Shown here: positions 53,558-64,000 of the stretch, in pieces | How positions within the stretch are numbered: the stretch's first letter is position 1 | Layout of the letters: each line of letters opens with the position of its first letter | Assembly (NCBI RefSeq): GCF_000720425.1 | Contig: NZ_JOAJ01000008.1 | Location: 186,001-250,000, forward strand | Direction: 5' to 3' | DNA length: 64,000 bases | Source of the DNA: Nocardia rhamnosiphila NBRC 108938 | GTDB taxonomy: Bacteria > Actinomycetota > Actinomycetes > Mycobacteriales > Mycobacteriaceae | Position numbers and translations under genes: made by a program | Notes under the pieces: model-generated | Seen by the model: only the letters and a program-made list of their open reading frames with translations | Databases searched by the model: none | What the model was told of the DNA's origin: nothing

Positions 53558-54133
53558 TCAGTAGCGCCGCGCGCCGGCGACCGGCATGGACGAGAGGGGC
53601 GCGACCGCGACCGGGGAGCCGGCGGTGGAGGCGTGCACGACATTGCCGTCGCCCGCGTACAGGCCGGAATGGCCGCCGCCGTAGAACGACACCACGTCGC
53701 CGGGCTGCAGGTCGTTCATGGAGACCGGTGAGCCCGAGGCGAGCTGCGCGTCGCTGGTACGCGGTAGCTCGCGCCCGGCCTGTCTGTAGGACCACTGCAC
53801 GAGACCGGAGCAGTCGAAGGCGTTCGGGCCGGCCGCACCGTAGACGTAGGGGGCGCCGACCTTCGAGAGCGCGGCGTCGAGCGCCAGCCGGCCCGCGGTC
53901 TTGGTGGGGGTGACGAAGGGCGGTGCGACGGCGGCGCCGGGCACCTGCACGCCGGGGATACCCGCCGGGAGCGGGATCTCGTTGGGCACCTCGAAGGTGC
54001 CGAAGCCGTCGATGGTCACCGGCTGGGCGGCGGCCGGTGCGGCGGGGAGCAGGAATGCGCCCAGGGTGGCAGCGCCGACGGCTCCGGTTACGGCTACGCG
54101 CCGTGCCTGTCGCTTGACGGTGTTGAACGCCAT
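53558..54133 (-). CDS. Secreted NlpC/P60 peptidoglycan hydrolase (short form)
   Basis: A 191-residue exported C40 peptidase. The signal peptide runs to about residue 36 (VAVTGAVGAATLGAFLL to AAAQ). There is no coiled coil; a short linker with VTIDGFGTFEVPNEIPLPAG leads to the catalytic domain (about 78-191), with the Cys in FDCSGLVQWSYRQAG and the His in GGHSGLYAGDGNVVHAS. It resembles RipB more than RipA. It is a tandem paralogue of the gene at 52289-53392, both ending in ARRY, and likely acts with it in septal peptidoglycan hydrolysis. A matching promoter block precedes it at 54195-54215. Confidence 0.92.
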   Translation of the reverse strand: MAFNTVKRQARRVAVTGAVGAATLGAFLLPAAPAAAQPVTIDGFGTFEVPNEIPLPAGIPGVQVPGAAVAPPFVTPTKTAGRLALDAALSKVGAPYVYGAAGPNAFDCSGLVQWSYRQAGRELPRTSDAQLASGSPVSMNDLQPGDVVSFYGGGHSGLYAGDGNVVHASTAGSPVAVAPLSSMPVAGARRY

Positions 54134-54677
54134 GATGCGGTCCTTCCGATTTCCCCGCCCGGTCGCACCGCCGGTGGTGCGCCGAACTCCGCGAGGTCTC
54201 GAAAAGATTACGAACAGATCACGGTGATTTGTAAAGCCCCTGGGCTCGATAAACGTGCGTCCCGCAGCTTTCCCTCGGCAAATTGTGCGAGCGAAATCAC
54301 AGAGCCCCAGCGAATTGCGCCGGGGTTACGTGGGGATGAGACAGGGGTGTGTGGACGTCTCTCGTTGAGCGGGCGCCGGCGGCGCGATCGATCATTTTTC
54401 CCAGTTCGAGCGGGCGGATGTCTGCGCTGGGACAGTGGCCGCGCCGGGACGCCCGTTCCGGTTTGCTCCGCGACGATCCCTCCGTTTTGGATTCCTCGAC
54501 CATTTTGTACCGAATAGGGCAATTGCATAGCAAACGAACATTGAATGTGAACTGGCGCACATTTACGTGGTGAGCGGTGCGCCGAGGGGGAATACGGACA
54601 GATTCGATGCCCGCTGAAGATCACCGACAACGATCCGATATACCGAACCTGTCGTAGCCGCCCGGTAGCCTGCCGCC
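54134..54677. other. Divergent intergenic region with AT-rich island
   Basis: About 540 bp between the short NlpC/P60 gene and the DEDDh/GIY-YIG gene. It contains the NlpC/P60 promoter (54205-54235) and, at about 54480-54575, a stretch clearly richer in A+T than its surroundings (ATAGGGCAATTGCATAGCAA and on). No credible gene lies here. Confidence 0.55.
54205..54235 (-). promoter_or_regulatory. Promoter of the short NlpC/P60 gene
   Basis: On the minus strand: TTTACA (-35, 54235-54230), 19 bp containing ATCACCGTGAT, then TAATCT (-10, 54210-54205), about 70 bp before the ATG. The 21-bp block at 54195-54215 matches the one at 53446-53466 at 18 positions. Confidence 0.55.
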
Positions 54678-56474
54678 GTGTCCGAACCCGCCCCGCTGCC
54701 TGCCCGGCAACTGGCGTTCGACCAGCTCGACACTCCGCTCTACGACACGACCTTCGTGGTGGTAGACCTGGAAACCACCGGCACCAGTCCGGCCGACGAC
54801 GCGATCACCGAGATCGGCGCGGTCAAAGTACGCGGAGGCGAAGTCCTCGGTGAATTCGCGACCCTGGTCGATCCCGGCCGTTCCATACCTCCGGCAGTCG
54901 TGCAGGTCACCGGCATCACCACCGCGATGGTGCGGGCCGCGCCACCTATCGACGCGGTCCTGCCCGGATTCCTCGAGTTCGCCGCCGGAGCGGTCCTCGT
55001 CGCGCACAACGCCCGCTTCGATATGGGCTTCCTCAAAGCCGCCGCCGCACGCTGCGACACCCCGTGGCCGCGCGCCCAGGTGGTGTGCACGGTCCGGCTC
55101 GCGCGGCGGGTGCTGGGCCGCGACGAGGCGCCGTCGGTCCGGCTCGGGGTGCTGGCCCGAGTGCTCGGTGCGAGCACCACCCCGACCCATCGCGCGCTCG
55201 ACGACGCCCGCGCCACCGTGGATGTACTGCACGCGCTGATCGGCCGGGTGGGGAACCAGGGGGTACACAGCCTCACCGAACTGATCGACTATCTACCCGA
55301 GGTCACCGCCGGGCAGCGGGCCAAACGTGCCCTCGCCGTCGACCTGCCCGCCGCGCCCGGTGTCTACCTGTTCCGCGGACCGTCGGACGAAGTCCTCTAT
55401 ATAGGCACGGCGGTGAATCTGCGCCGGCGGGTACGCAGCTATTTCACCGGCTCGGAGACCCGCGGCCGGATCCGGGAGATGGTGCGGCTGGCCACCCGGG
55501 TCGACCATGTGGTGTGCGCGCACGGGCTGGAAGCCGGTGTCCGGGAGCTGCGGCTGCTCGCCGCCCATGCCCCGCCCTACAACCGGCGGTCCAAATTCCC
55601 GAAGCGCGCCTGGTGGATCGCGCTCACCGTCGAAGCCTTCCCGCGGCTGACCCTGGTGCGTGACCCCGGCGGTCCGGCGGTGGGGCCGTTCCATGCCCGC
55701 GCCGCGGCCGTCGAGATCGCCGCCACGCTCGCCGAGTACTGCGGCCTGCGCACCTGCACCACCCGCCTGTCCCGGACGGCTCTGCACACCTGTGCGCCGG
55801 AGGCCGTCGGCGGTTGTCCGGCCGCGGCGCCCGAGCCGCGGGCCGCGGCGGCCTACGCGGCCGCTCCCGCGGCCGCGCGCGCCCTGTTCACCGGAGCCGA
55901 CGATGCCGCGGTCCATGCCCTGCTGGCCCGGATCGAGGACTACGCGGCGAACGAGCAGTACGAATCCGCGGCCCGGCTGCGGGACCGGACCGCGGCCCTC
56001 ATCCGCGCGCTGCGCCGCACCCAGCGGCTGGCCGCGGTGGCCCGGCCGGCCGAACTGATCGCCGCGCATCCCGACGGTGCCGGCGGCTGGGAATTCGCCG
56101 TCGTCCGGCACGGCCGCCTCGCCGGGGCGGGCACGGCCGCGCGCGGCGTCCCGCCGATGCCGGTGGTCGAGCAGATCGTCGCCGCCGCGCAGACCGTGCG
56201 CCCCGCCGGGCCGGAGCCCGGGGAGGCGGCCACGGACGAATTGCCCCTCACCGGCGCCGATCTCCGGCTACCACCCCTGCTGGGCGCGTCCCCGGACGAG
56301 GTCGCGGTGATCGCGCGCTGGCTCGAGCGCCCCGGCGTGCGGATTGTGCGCACCACCGACGGTTACGCCGAACCCGCCCGCGGCGCGGGCCGCTGGATCG
56401 GCTGGGCCGAGGCCGCCGACGCCGCCGCGGGCGCGGCCCGCGCCGCCGAGTCCTACGACGAACAGCGCGGCTGA
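54678..56474 (+). CDS. DEDDh exonuclease fused to UvrC-like GIY-YIG nuclease
   Basis: A 598-residue two-nuclease protein. Residues about 25-185 form a DnaQ-type 3'-5' exonuclease with the DEDDh set: [10 protein letters not shown] (D,E), VAHNARFD (D) and HRALDDA (H,D). Residues about 222-305 form the GIY-YIG domain as in UvrC ([20 protein letters not shown], then [10 protein letters not shown]), followed by a UVR-like helical pair ([14 protein letters not shown]). UvrC's second (RNase H-like) nuclease and HhH region are absent. This architecture is known in actinobacteria (Rv2191 type, from memory); a role in DNA repair is inferred. It starts with GTG and is divergent from the NlpC/P60 gene. 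Confidence 0.9.
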   Translation: MSEPAPLPARQLAFDQLDTPLYDTTFVVVDLETTGTSPADDAITEIGAVKVRGGEVLGEFATLVDPGRSIPPAVVQVTGITTAMVRAAPPIDAVLPGFLEFAAGAVLVAHNARFDMGFLKAAAARCDTPWPRAQVVCTVRLARRVLGRDEAPSVRLGVLARVLGASTTPTHRALDDARATVDVLHALIGRVGNQGVHSLTELIDYLPEVTAGQRAKRALAVDLPAAPGVYLFRGPSDEVLYIGTAVNLRRRVRSYFTGSETRGRIREMVRLATRVDHVVCAHGLEAGVRELRLLAAHAPPYNRRSKFPKRAWWIALTVEAFPRLTLVRDPGGPAVGPFHARAAAVEIAATLAEYCGLRTCTTRLSRTALHTCAPEAVGGCPAAAPEPRAAAAYAAAPAAARALFTGADDAAVHALLARIEDYAANEQYESAARLRDRTAALIRALRRTQRLAAVARPAELIAAHPDGAGGWEFAVVRHGRLAGAGTAARGVPPMPVVEQIVAAAQTVRPAGPEPGEAATDELPLTGADLRLPPLLGASPDEVAVIARWLERPGVRIVRTTDGYAEPARGAGRWIGWAEAADAAAGAARAAESYDEQRG

Positions 56475-56503
56475 CCGGTCGCCGCCATGCTTAGGCTGTT
56501 CCC

Positions 56504-56779
56504 ATGATTACCGCCATCGTTCTGATCCAGGCCGACAACGGGCGCATACCGGAGACCGCGCAGGCGGTGGCCGATACCGAGGGCGTGACCGAGGTGTACT
56601 CGTGTGCCGGCGACGTCGATCTGATCGCGCTGGTGCGGGTCCGCGACCACGAGGAGGTGGCCGAGGTGGTCACCGCGCGGATCGACAAGGTCGCCGGCGT
56701 CCAGCGCACGGTCACGCATATCGCGTTCAAATCGTATTCGCGCGCCGATATCGAGGCCGGTTTCTCGATCGGCGAGTGA
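56504..56779 (+). CDS. Lrp/AsnC ligand-binding-domain protein
   Basis: A 91-residue stand-alone RAM (regulation of amino-acid metabolism) domain: ITAIVLIQADNGRIPETAQA, VTEVYSCAGDVDLIALVRVR and VQRTVTHIAFKSYS. There is no helix-turn-helix, so it cannot bind DNA itself; such proteins form oligomers that sense amino acids or modulate full-length Lrp regulators. It lies 29 bp after the exonuclease gene and converges on trpD, eleven bases from its stop, so an amino-acid-sensing link to tryptophan synthesis is possible but unproven. Confidence 0.9.
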   Translation: MITAIVLIQADNGRIPETAQAVADTEGVTEVYSCAGDVDLIALVRVRDHEEVAEVVTARIDKVAGVQRTVTHIAFKSYSRADIEAGFSIGE

Positions 56780-56789
56780 GCCGGGCGGC

Positions 56790-57848
56790 TCAGTCGTCGC
56801 CGAGGGTCCGGGTGAGCGCCGCCCAGCGGTCCAGCAGGGCGGCGGCCGCACCGCTGTCGATCGCGGTGGCCGCGCGTTCGATCCCGGCCATCAGCTGATC
56901 GTCGAGTTCGGCGCCGGTGTCCGCACCGCGGGACAGATCGTAGGCGGTGATGGCGGCGGCGGAGTTCACCAGGACCGCGTCGCGTACCGCACCGGGATTG
57001 CCCGCCAGCACATCGCGGGCCACCCCCGCGTTCACCTCGGCGTCGCCGCCGCGCAGCTCGTCGAGGTGGACCCGGGGGATCCCGAGCCGGGCCGGGTCGA
57101 TCACGGTTTCCCGGACCACCCCGTCGGCGACCACGAAGACATCGGTGACTTCGGAGGTGGTGATCTCGTCCAGGCCGTCCCGGCCGCGCACCACCAGCGC
57201 ACCGGCGCCCCGCTCGGCGAACACCCCGGCGATGGTCGCCAGGAGGTCCGGGAACGCGCATCCCACCAGGCCGGCGCGCGGTTGGGCGGGATTGGTGAGC
57301 GGGCCCAGCACATTGAAGACGGTCGGGATCCCGATCTGTTTCCGGGCCGGGCCGGCGAACCGCAGGCCGGAGTGGAACAGCGGCGCGAAACAGAATCCGA
57401 TACCGACCTCGCGTACACAGCGTGCCACCGACTCGGGTCCCAGGGTCAGCCTCACCCCGAGGGCCTCGAGCACATCGGCGCCGCCGCTCTTGGAGGACGC
57501 GGCCCGGTTACCGTGCTTGACGACCGGCACCCCGGCCGCCGCGACCACGATCGAGGACATGGTCGAGATGTTCGCCGAGCCGGAGCGGTCGCCACCGGTA
57601 CCGACGATGTCCACCGCGTCACCGTCGATCTTCACCAGCCGCGCGTGCTCGAGCATGCCGCGGGCCATACCGGCCAGCTCGGCGGGGGTCGGGCCCTTGA
57701 TCTTCATCGCCACCCCGAACGCGGCGATCTGCGCCGCGGTGGAGTTGTCGGTGAAGATCTCGTCGATCACCCAGGTCGTATCGTCCGCGGTGAGGTCCTG
57801 TCCGTCGGCGAGCGCCCCGAGCATCTGGGGCCAGCTGCGCACGCTCAT
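56790..57848 (-). CDS. trpD: Anthranilate phosphoribosyltransferase
   Basis: A 352-residue enzyme that joins anthranilate and PRPP in the second step of tryptophan synthesis. Signatures: VDIVGTGGDRSGSANISTMS (PRPP loop), VVKHGNRAASSKSGGADVLE (anthranilate site) and FNVLGPLTNPAQPRAGLVG. The ATG at 57848 follows GAGGAG and gives the family N terminus. No other tryptophan gene is adjacent except the trpF-type gene 11 kb away. Divergent from ctaE with about 240 bp between them, as in mycobacteria. Confidence 0.95.
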   Translation of the reverse strand: MSVRSWPQMLGALADGQDLTADDTTWVIDEIFTDNSTAAQIAAFGVAMKIKGPTPAELAGMARGMLEHARLVKIDGDAVDIVGTGGDRSGSANISTMSSIVVAAAGVPVVKHGNRAASSKSGGADVLEALGVRLTLGPESVARCVREVGIGFCFAPLFHSGLRFAGPARKQIGIPTVFNVLGPLTNPAQPRAGLVGCAFPDLLATIAGVFAERGAGALVVRGRDGLDEITTSEVTDVFVVADGVVRETVIDPARLGIPRVHLDELRGGDAEVNAGVARDVLAGNPGAVRDAVLVNSAAAITAYDLSRGADTGAELDDQLMAGIERAATAIDSGAAAALLDRWAALTRTLGDD

Positions 57849-58086
57849 CTCAATCTCCTCGTCGCACCGATATCTGTGACCGAACGGTTGTGCACACCCT
57901 AAACCGCCTACCGCCGGGCGCACCGCACGACGTCATCGGCGCTGCTGGCGGGGCCTGCACGACGGGGGAGCGGCCGACACGCCGAACTGCCCCGAGAGAC
58001 ACACGGGGCCGGTCGATCACGACACGGATGATCGAGTTTGGAACCCGACTTCGACTGTCGTACTACGAAGAGTCATACTTACCCCC

Positions 58087-58695
58087 GTGACGACCGCAGT
58101 AGGTACCTCAGGATCGGCCATAACCCAGCGTGTGCATTCGCTGAACCGGCCCAACATGGTCAGCGTCGGTACCATCATCTGGCTGTCCAGCGAGCTGATG
58201 TTCTTCGCCGGCCTCTTCGCGATGTACTTCGTCGCGCGAAGTCAGGCGCCCGAGTGGCCGATGCCGCCGACCGAACTGAACATGACGCTGGCCATCCCGG
58301 TCACCGCCGTGCTGATCGCCTCCTCGTTCACCTGCCAGATGGGCGTGTTCGCGGCCGAACGCGGTGATGTGTTCGGGCTGCGCCGCTGGTATGTCGTCAC
58401 GTTCCTCATGGGCGCGTTCTTCGTATGCGGTCAGGGCTACGAGTACTACCACCTGGTGGCGGAGGGCACCTCGATCTCCGGCAGCTCCTACGGATCGGTG
58501 TTCTACATCACCACCGGGTTCCACGGCCTGCACGTCATCGGCGGTCTGATCGCGTTCCTGTTCCTGCTCGCGCGCACCGCGATGAGCAAGTTCACACCGG
58601 CTCAGGCCACCGCCGCGATCGTCGTCTCGTACTACTGGCACTTCGTCGACATCGTGTGGATCGGGCTCTTCGCCACGATCTACTTCGTCCGGTGA
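58087..58695 (+). CDS. ctaE: Cytochrome c oxidase subunit III
   Basis: A 202-residue membrane subunit of the aa3 oxidase with about five helices, the short actinobacterial form. Characteristic segments are [41 protein letters not shown] (with the conserved His residues) and a final [15 protein letters not shown]. The start is a GTG. A motif similar to one at the ctaC promoter lies 14-27 bp upstream (58060-58073). It is the first gene of the ctaE-qcrC-qcrA-qcrB cluster. Confidence 0.95.
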   Translation: MTTAVGTSGSAITQRVHSLNRPNMVSVGTIIWLSSELMFFAGLFAMYFVARSQAPEWPMPPTELNMTLAIPVTAVLIASSFTCQMGVFAAERGDVFGLRRWYVVTFLMGAFFVCGQGYEYYHLVAEGTSISGSSYGSVFYITTGFHGLHVIGGLIAFLFLLARTAMSKFTPAQATAAIVVSYYWHFVDIVWIGLFATIYFVR

Positions 58696-58813
58696 CGCCG
58701 ACCTGCACCCGAGCCTCAGCGCCGGAGGAGGTAGCGCAGCGTGACCACGCAGGCGTAGCGCGGGTGCACACGTCAACAGCCCACCAGGTTCCGTCTACTC
58801 CAAAGGGACACAG

Positions 58814-59677
58814 ATGAGTTCATCGCCCCCGACAGCGCCAGCGCCCGCCAGCGGTGGGCACGGCGAGGCCAGCAAAAAGCGCAGGCAGCGCCGCGTCCGC
58901 CGACGGATAGCGGGTGGCCTCGCGCTCATGGTGGGTCTCGTCGGAGCCGGTTTCCTCGCCTCGGCGCTCACCCCCGAGCCGCAGGTGGCCACGGCGAACG
59001 AGGATTCGGTGGCGCTGATCCGTGAGGGTCAGCAGCTGTACGAGACCTCCTGCGTCACCTGCCACGGCGCCAACCTGCAGGGTGTGGCCGACCGCGGTCC
59101 CAGCCTGATCGGTGTCGGCGAGGCGGCCGTGTACTTCCAGGTGTCCACCGGGCGTATGCCGATGACTCGCAACGAAGCGCAGGCCGAGCGCAAACCCGCG
59201 AAGTTCGACGCGCACCAGACCGACGCCCTGGGCGCCTATGTGGCGGCCAACGGCGGCGGCCCGACAGTGCCGCGCGACGCCAACGGTGAGATCGCACAGG
59301 AATCGCTACGCGGCAGTGATATCGGCCGCGGTAGCGAGCTGTTCCGCATGAACTGCGCGTCCTGCCACAACTTCACCGGCCGTGGTGGCGCGCTGTCCTC
59401 GGGCAAGTTCGCCCCGCCGCTGGAGCCGGCCACCGAGTCGCAGCTCTGGACCGCCATGGTCACCGGCCCCCAGAACATGCCGAAATTCTCCGACCGGCAG
59501 CTGTCACCGGAGGAGAAGCGCGACATCATCGCCTACGTCAAGGACTCGGCCGAGGCGAAGCCGCCGGGCGGCTGGGGCCTGGGCGGTTTCGGTCCCGCCA
59601 CCGAAGCGCTGGCCATGTGGACCCTCGGTATCGTGGCCGTGGTCGGTGCGGCGATCTGGATCGGATCGAGGACCTAA
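58814..59677 (+). CDS. qcrC: Diheme cytochrome c subunit of the bcc complex
   Basis: A 287-residue membrane-anchored cytochrome cc. An N-terminal hydrophobic segment ([19 protein letters not shown]) follows a basic stretch; two heme c sites, CVTCH (about residue 76) and CASCH (about residue 178), each with a downstream Met ligand (RMPM, NMPKF), face outside; a C-terminal helix ([20 protein letters not shown]) anchors it. The second heme replaces a soluble cytochrome c, passing electrons directly to CtaC in the supercomplex. Start ATG 58814; qcrA follows three bases after the stop. Confidence 0.95.
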   Translation: MSSSPPTAPAPASGGHGEASKKRRQRRVRRRIAGGLALMVGLVGAGFLASALTPEPQVATANEDSVALIREGQQLYETSCVTCHGANLQGVADRGPSLIGVGEAAVYFQVSTGRMPMTRNEAQAERKPAKFDAHQTDALGAYVAANGGGPTVPRDANGEIAQESLRGSDIGRGSELFRMNCASCHNFTGRGGALSSGKFAPPLEPATESQLWTAMVTGPQNMPKFSDRQLSPEEKRDIIAYVKDSAEAKPPGGWGLGGFGPATEALAMWTLGIVAVVGAAIWIGSRT

Positions 59678-59680
59678 GCC

Positions 59681-60852
59681 ATGAGTGAAGAACAGGAGCG
59701 AAACGAGATGGGTCGCCTGGACAAAGATTCCGCGGCCGCGACCCCGGCGGAACCGACCGAGGCCGAACTGGACGCGATGTCGCGGGAAGAGCTGGTAGCC
59801 CTCGGCACCGCCCGCGACGGCGTGGAGGTCGCCTACCGCCGGGAACGCTGGCCGGTGCCGGGCACCCGGGCCGAGAAACGTGCCGAACGGCAGGTCGCGC
59901 TGTGGTTCGCGATCTCCGGTCTGGCCGCGGCCGCCCTGGTGGGTGTCTTCTTGTTCTGGCCCTGGCACTACAAGGGCAAGGAAGACGACGGGCACGGCCT
60001 GTACTCGCTCACCACTCCGCTCTACGGCCTGACCTTCGGCATCTCGATCCTGGCCATCGGTATCGCCGTGGTGCTGATCCGGAAGAAGTTCATTCCCGCG
60101 GAACTGTCGGTCCAGGACCGGCACGACGGCAAGTCCAGCGAGGTCGACCGGCGGACGCTGGCGGCCGAACTGAGCGACGCCCTCGACACCTCCACGCTGG
60201 GCCGCCGCAAGCTCATCACCCGGACCGCCGGCGCGGGCGTCGGCATCCTCGGCATCGGCGCGCTGCTGGTGTTCGTGGGCGGCATGGTGAAGAACCCGTG
60301 GGCCCAGCGCGAGAAGTCGCCGCTGTGGGTGTCGGGGTGGACCCCGGACTACCCGGGCGAAACCGTCTACATCCGTCGCGATACCGGCCGTCCGCAGGAC
60401 ATCGTGCTGGTGCGTCCCGAGGATCTGGACGCGGGCGCCATGGAGACGGTCTTCCCGTGGAAGGAATCCTGGCGCGGCGACGAGCACGCCACCCTGCAGT
60501 CGCTGCGCGGCATCCGCAATGCCGTGATGCTCATCCGGCTGCGCACCGAGGACGCGAAGAACGCGATCAAACGTAAGGGTCAGGAGAGCTTCAACTTCGG
60601 CGACTACTTCGCCTACTCGAAGATCTGCACCCACCTCGGCTGCCCGACCTCGCTGTTCGAACAGCAGACCAACCGGATCCTGTGCCCGTGCCATCAGTCG
60701 CAGTTCTCCGCGACCGAATGGGGCAAGCCGATCTTCGGTCCTGCTGCCCGAGCGCTGCCGCAGTTGCCGATCACCGTAAACTCAGAGGGGTACCTGGTCG
60801 CCAACGGTGACTTCATCGAACCCCTCGGCCCGGCCTTCTGGGAGCGTCGATC

Positions 60853-60856
<4 letters not shown>
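59681..60856 (+). CDS. qcrA: Rieske iron-sulphur subunit of the bcc complex
   Basis: A 391-residue Rieske protein of the actinobacterial type with three membrane helices (about 70-92, 110-130 and 175-200) before the external cluster domain. The 2Fe-2S ligands are in CTHLGCPTS and CPCHQS. An N-terminal cytoplasmic part rich in Glu and Ala precedes the helices. It oxidises menaquinol together with QcrB. A four-base overlap (ATGA) with qcrB couples their translation. Confidence 0.95.

Positions 60857-64000
<3,144 letters not shown>

Noticed and set aside
54216..54360. Cyclic di-AMP (ydaO-type) riboswitch before the NlpC/P60 gene
   Set aside because: Such switches often precede cell-wall hydrolase genes, but the consensus segments are not present and the likely promoter lies closer to the gene, so this DNA would not be transcribed.

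Overview
The window is high-GC actinobacterial DNA, most likely Nocardia or a close mycolic-acid-producing relative (Mycobacteriales). The support is an antigen-85-type mycolyltransferase-like protein, PimB-type mannosyltransferase, a mycothiol-type DinB-fold protein, an AsnB/LtsA-type amidotransferase, a diheme QcrC with QcrA/QcrB, RipA-like NlpC/P60 enzymes, and AhpC/AhpD whose key residues carry the same numbers as in M. tuberculosis (C61/C174/C176; E118/C130/C133/H137). The genus call is inference. No rRNA, tRNA, CRISPR array, intact insertion sequence or prophage was seen.

Left part (1-18.5 kb) is an accessory region of regulator/target pairs, many divergent and separated by clear dyad operators: ArsR-type regulator plus alpha/beta hydrolase; AraC regulator opposite a flavodoxin-fold NAD(P)H oxidoreductase; oxyR opposite ahpC-ahpD; MarR regulator opposite an MFS efflux pump across a five-copy 15-bp operator array; LysR opposite a DMT transporter plus NmrA-like protein; TetR opposite an NTF2-like protein. 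It ends at a 3'-truncated AAA ATPase beside a 3 x 23-bp repeat.

Middle (18.5-40.5 kb) is conserved core. A five-gene minus-strand operon (sucB, epimerase, GNAT, lipB, lipA) joins a lipoylated E2 to the two enzymes of lipoate assembly. It is followed by leucyl aminopeptidase, a zinc-ribbon TetR, gcvT, ilvE, an MBL hydrolase, cobS, cobT, cobU, a DUF3043 protein, an IscA/ErpA-type carrier, an adenosine-kinase-like PfkB kinase, asnB, and ctaC-ctaF (cytochrome oxidase subunits II and IV).

Right (40.5-64 kb) begins with a gene-poor patch holding three copies of a 45-bp repeat around an FAD oxidoreductase. Next come a Spo0M-like protein, an unusual alpha-toroid membrane protein coupled to a DMT transporter, a TrpF-type isomerase, PlsC, a three-gene overlapping set (ArsA-like ATPase, small Cys-rich protein, ROK kinase), two SRPBCC proteins, pimB, two NlpC/P60 hydrolases with matching promoters, a DEDDh/GIY-YIG protein, an Lrp-type domain protein, trpD, ctaE-qcrCAB, an exoribonuclease and the start of class II DAHP synthase. 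Together ctaC-ctaF and ctaE-qcrCAB encode much of the cytochrome bcc-aa3 supercomplex. From memory, the gene content follows M. tuberculosis Rv2178c-Rv2218, but the plsC-to-qcrB block is inverted relative to it.
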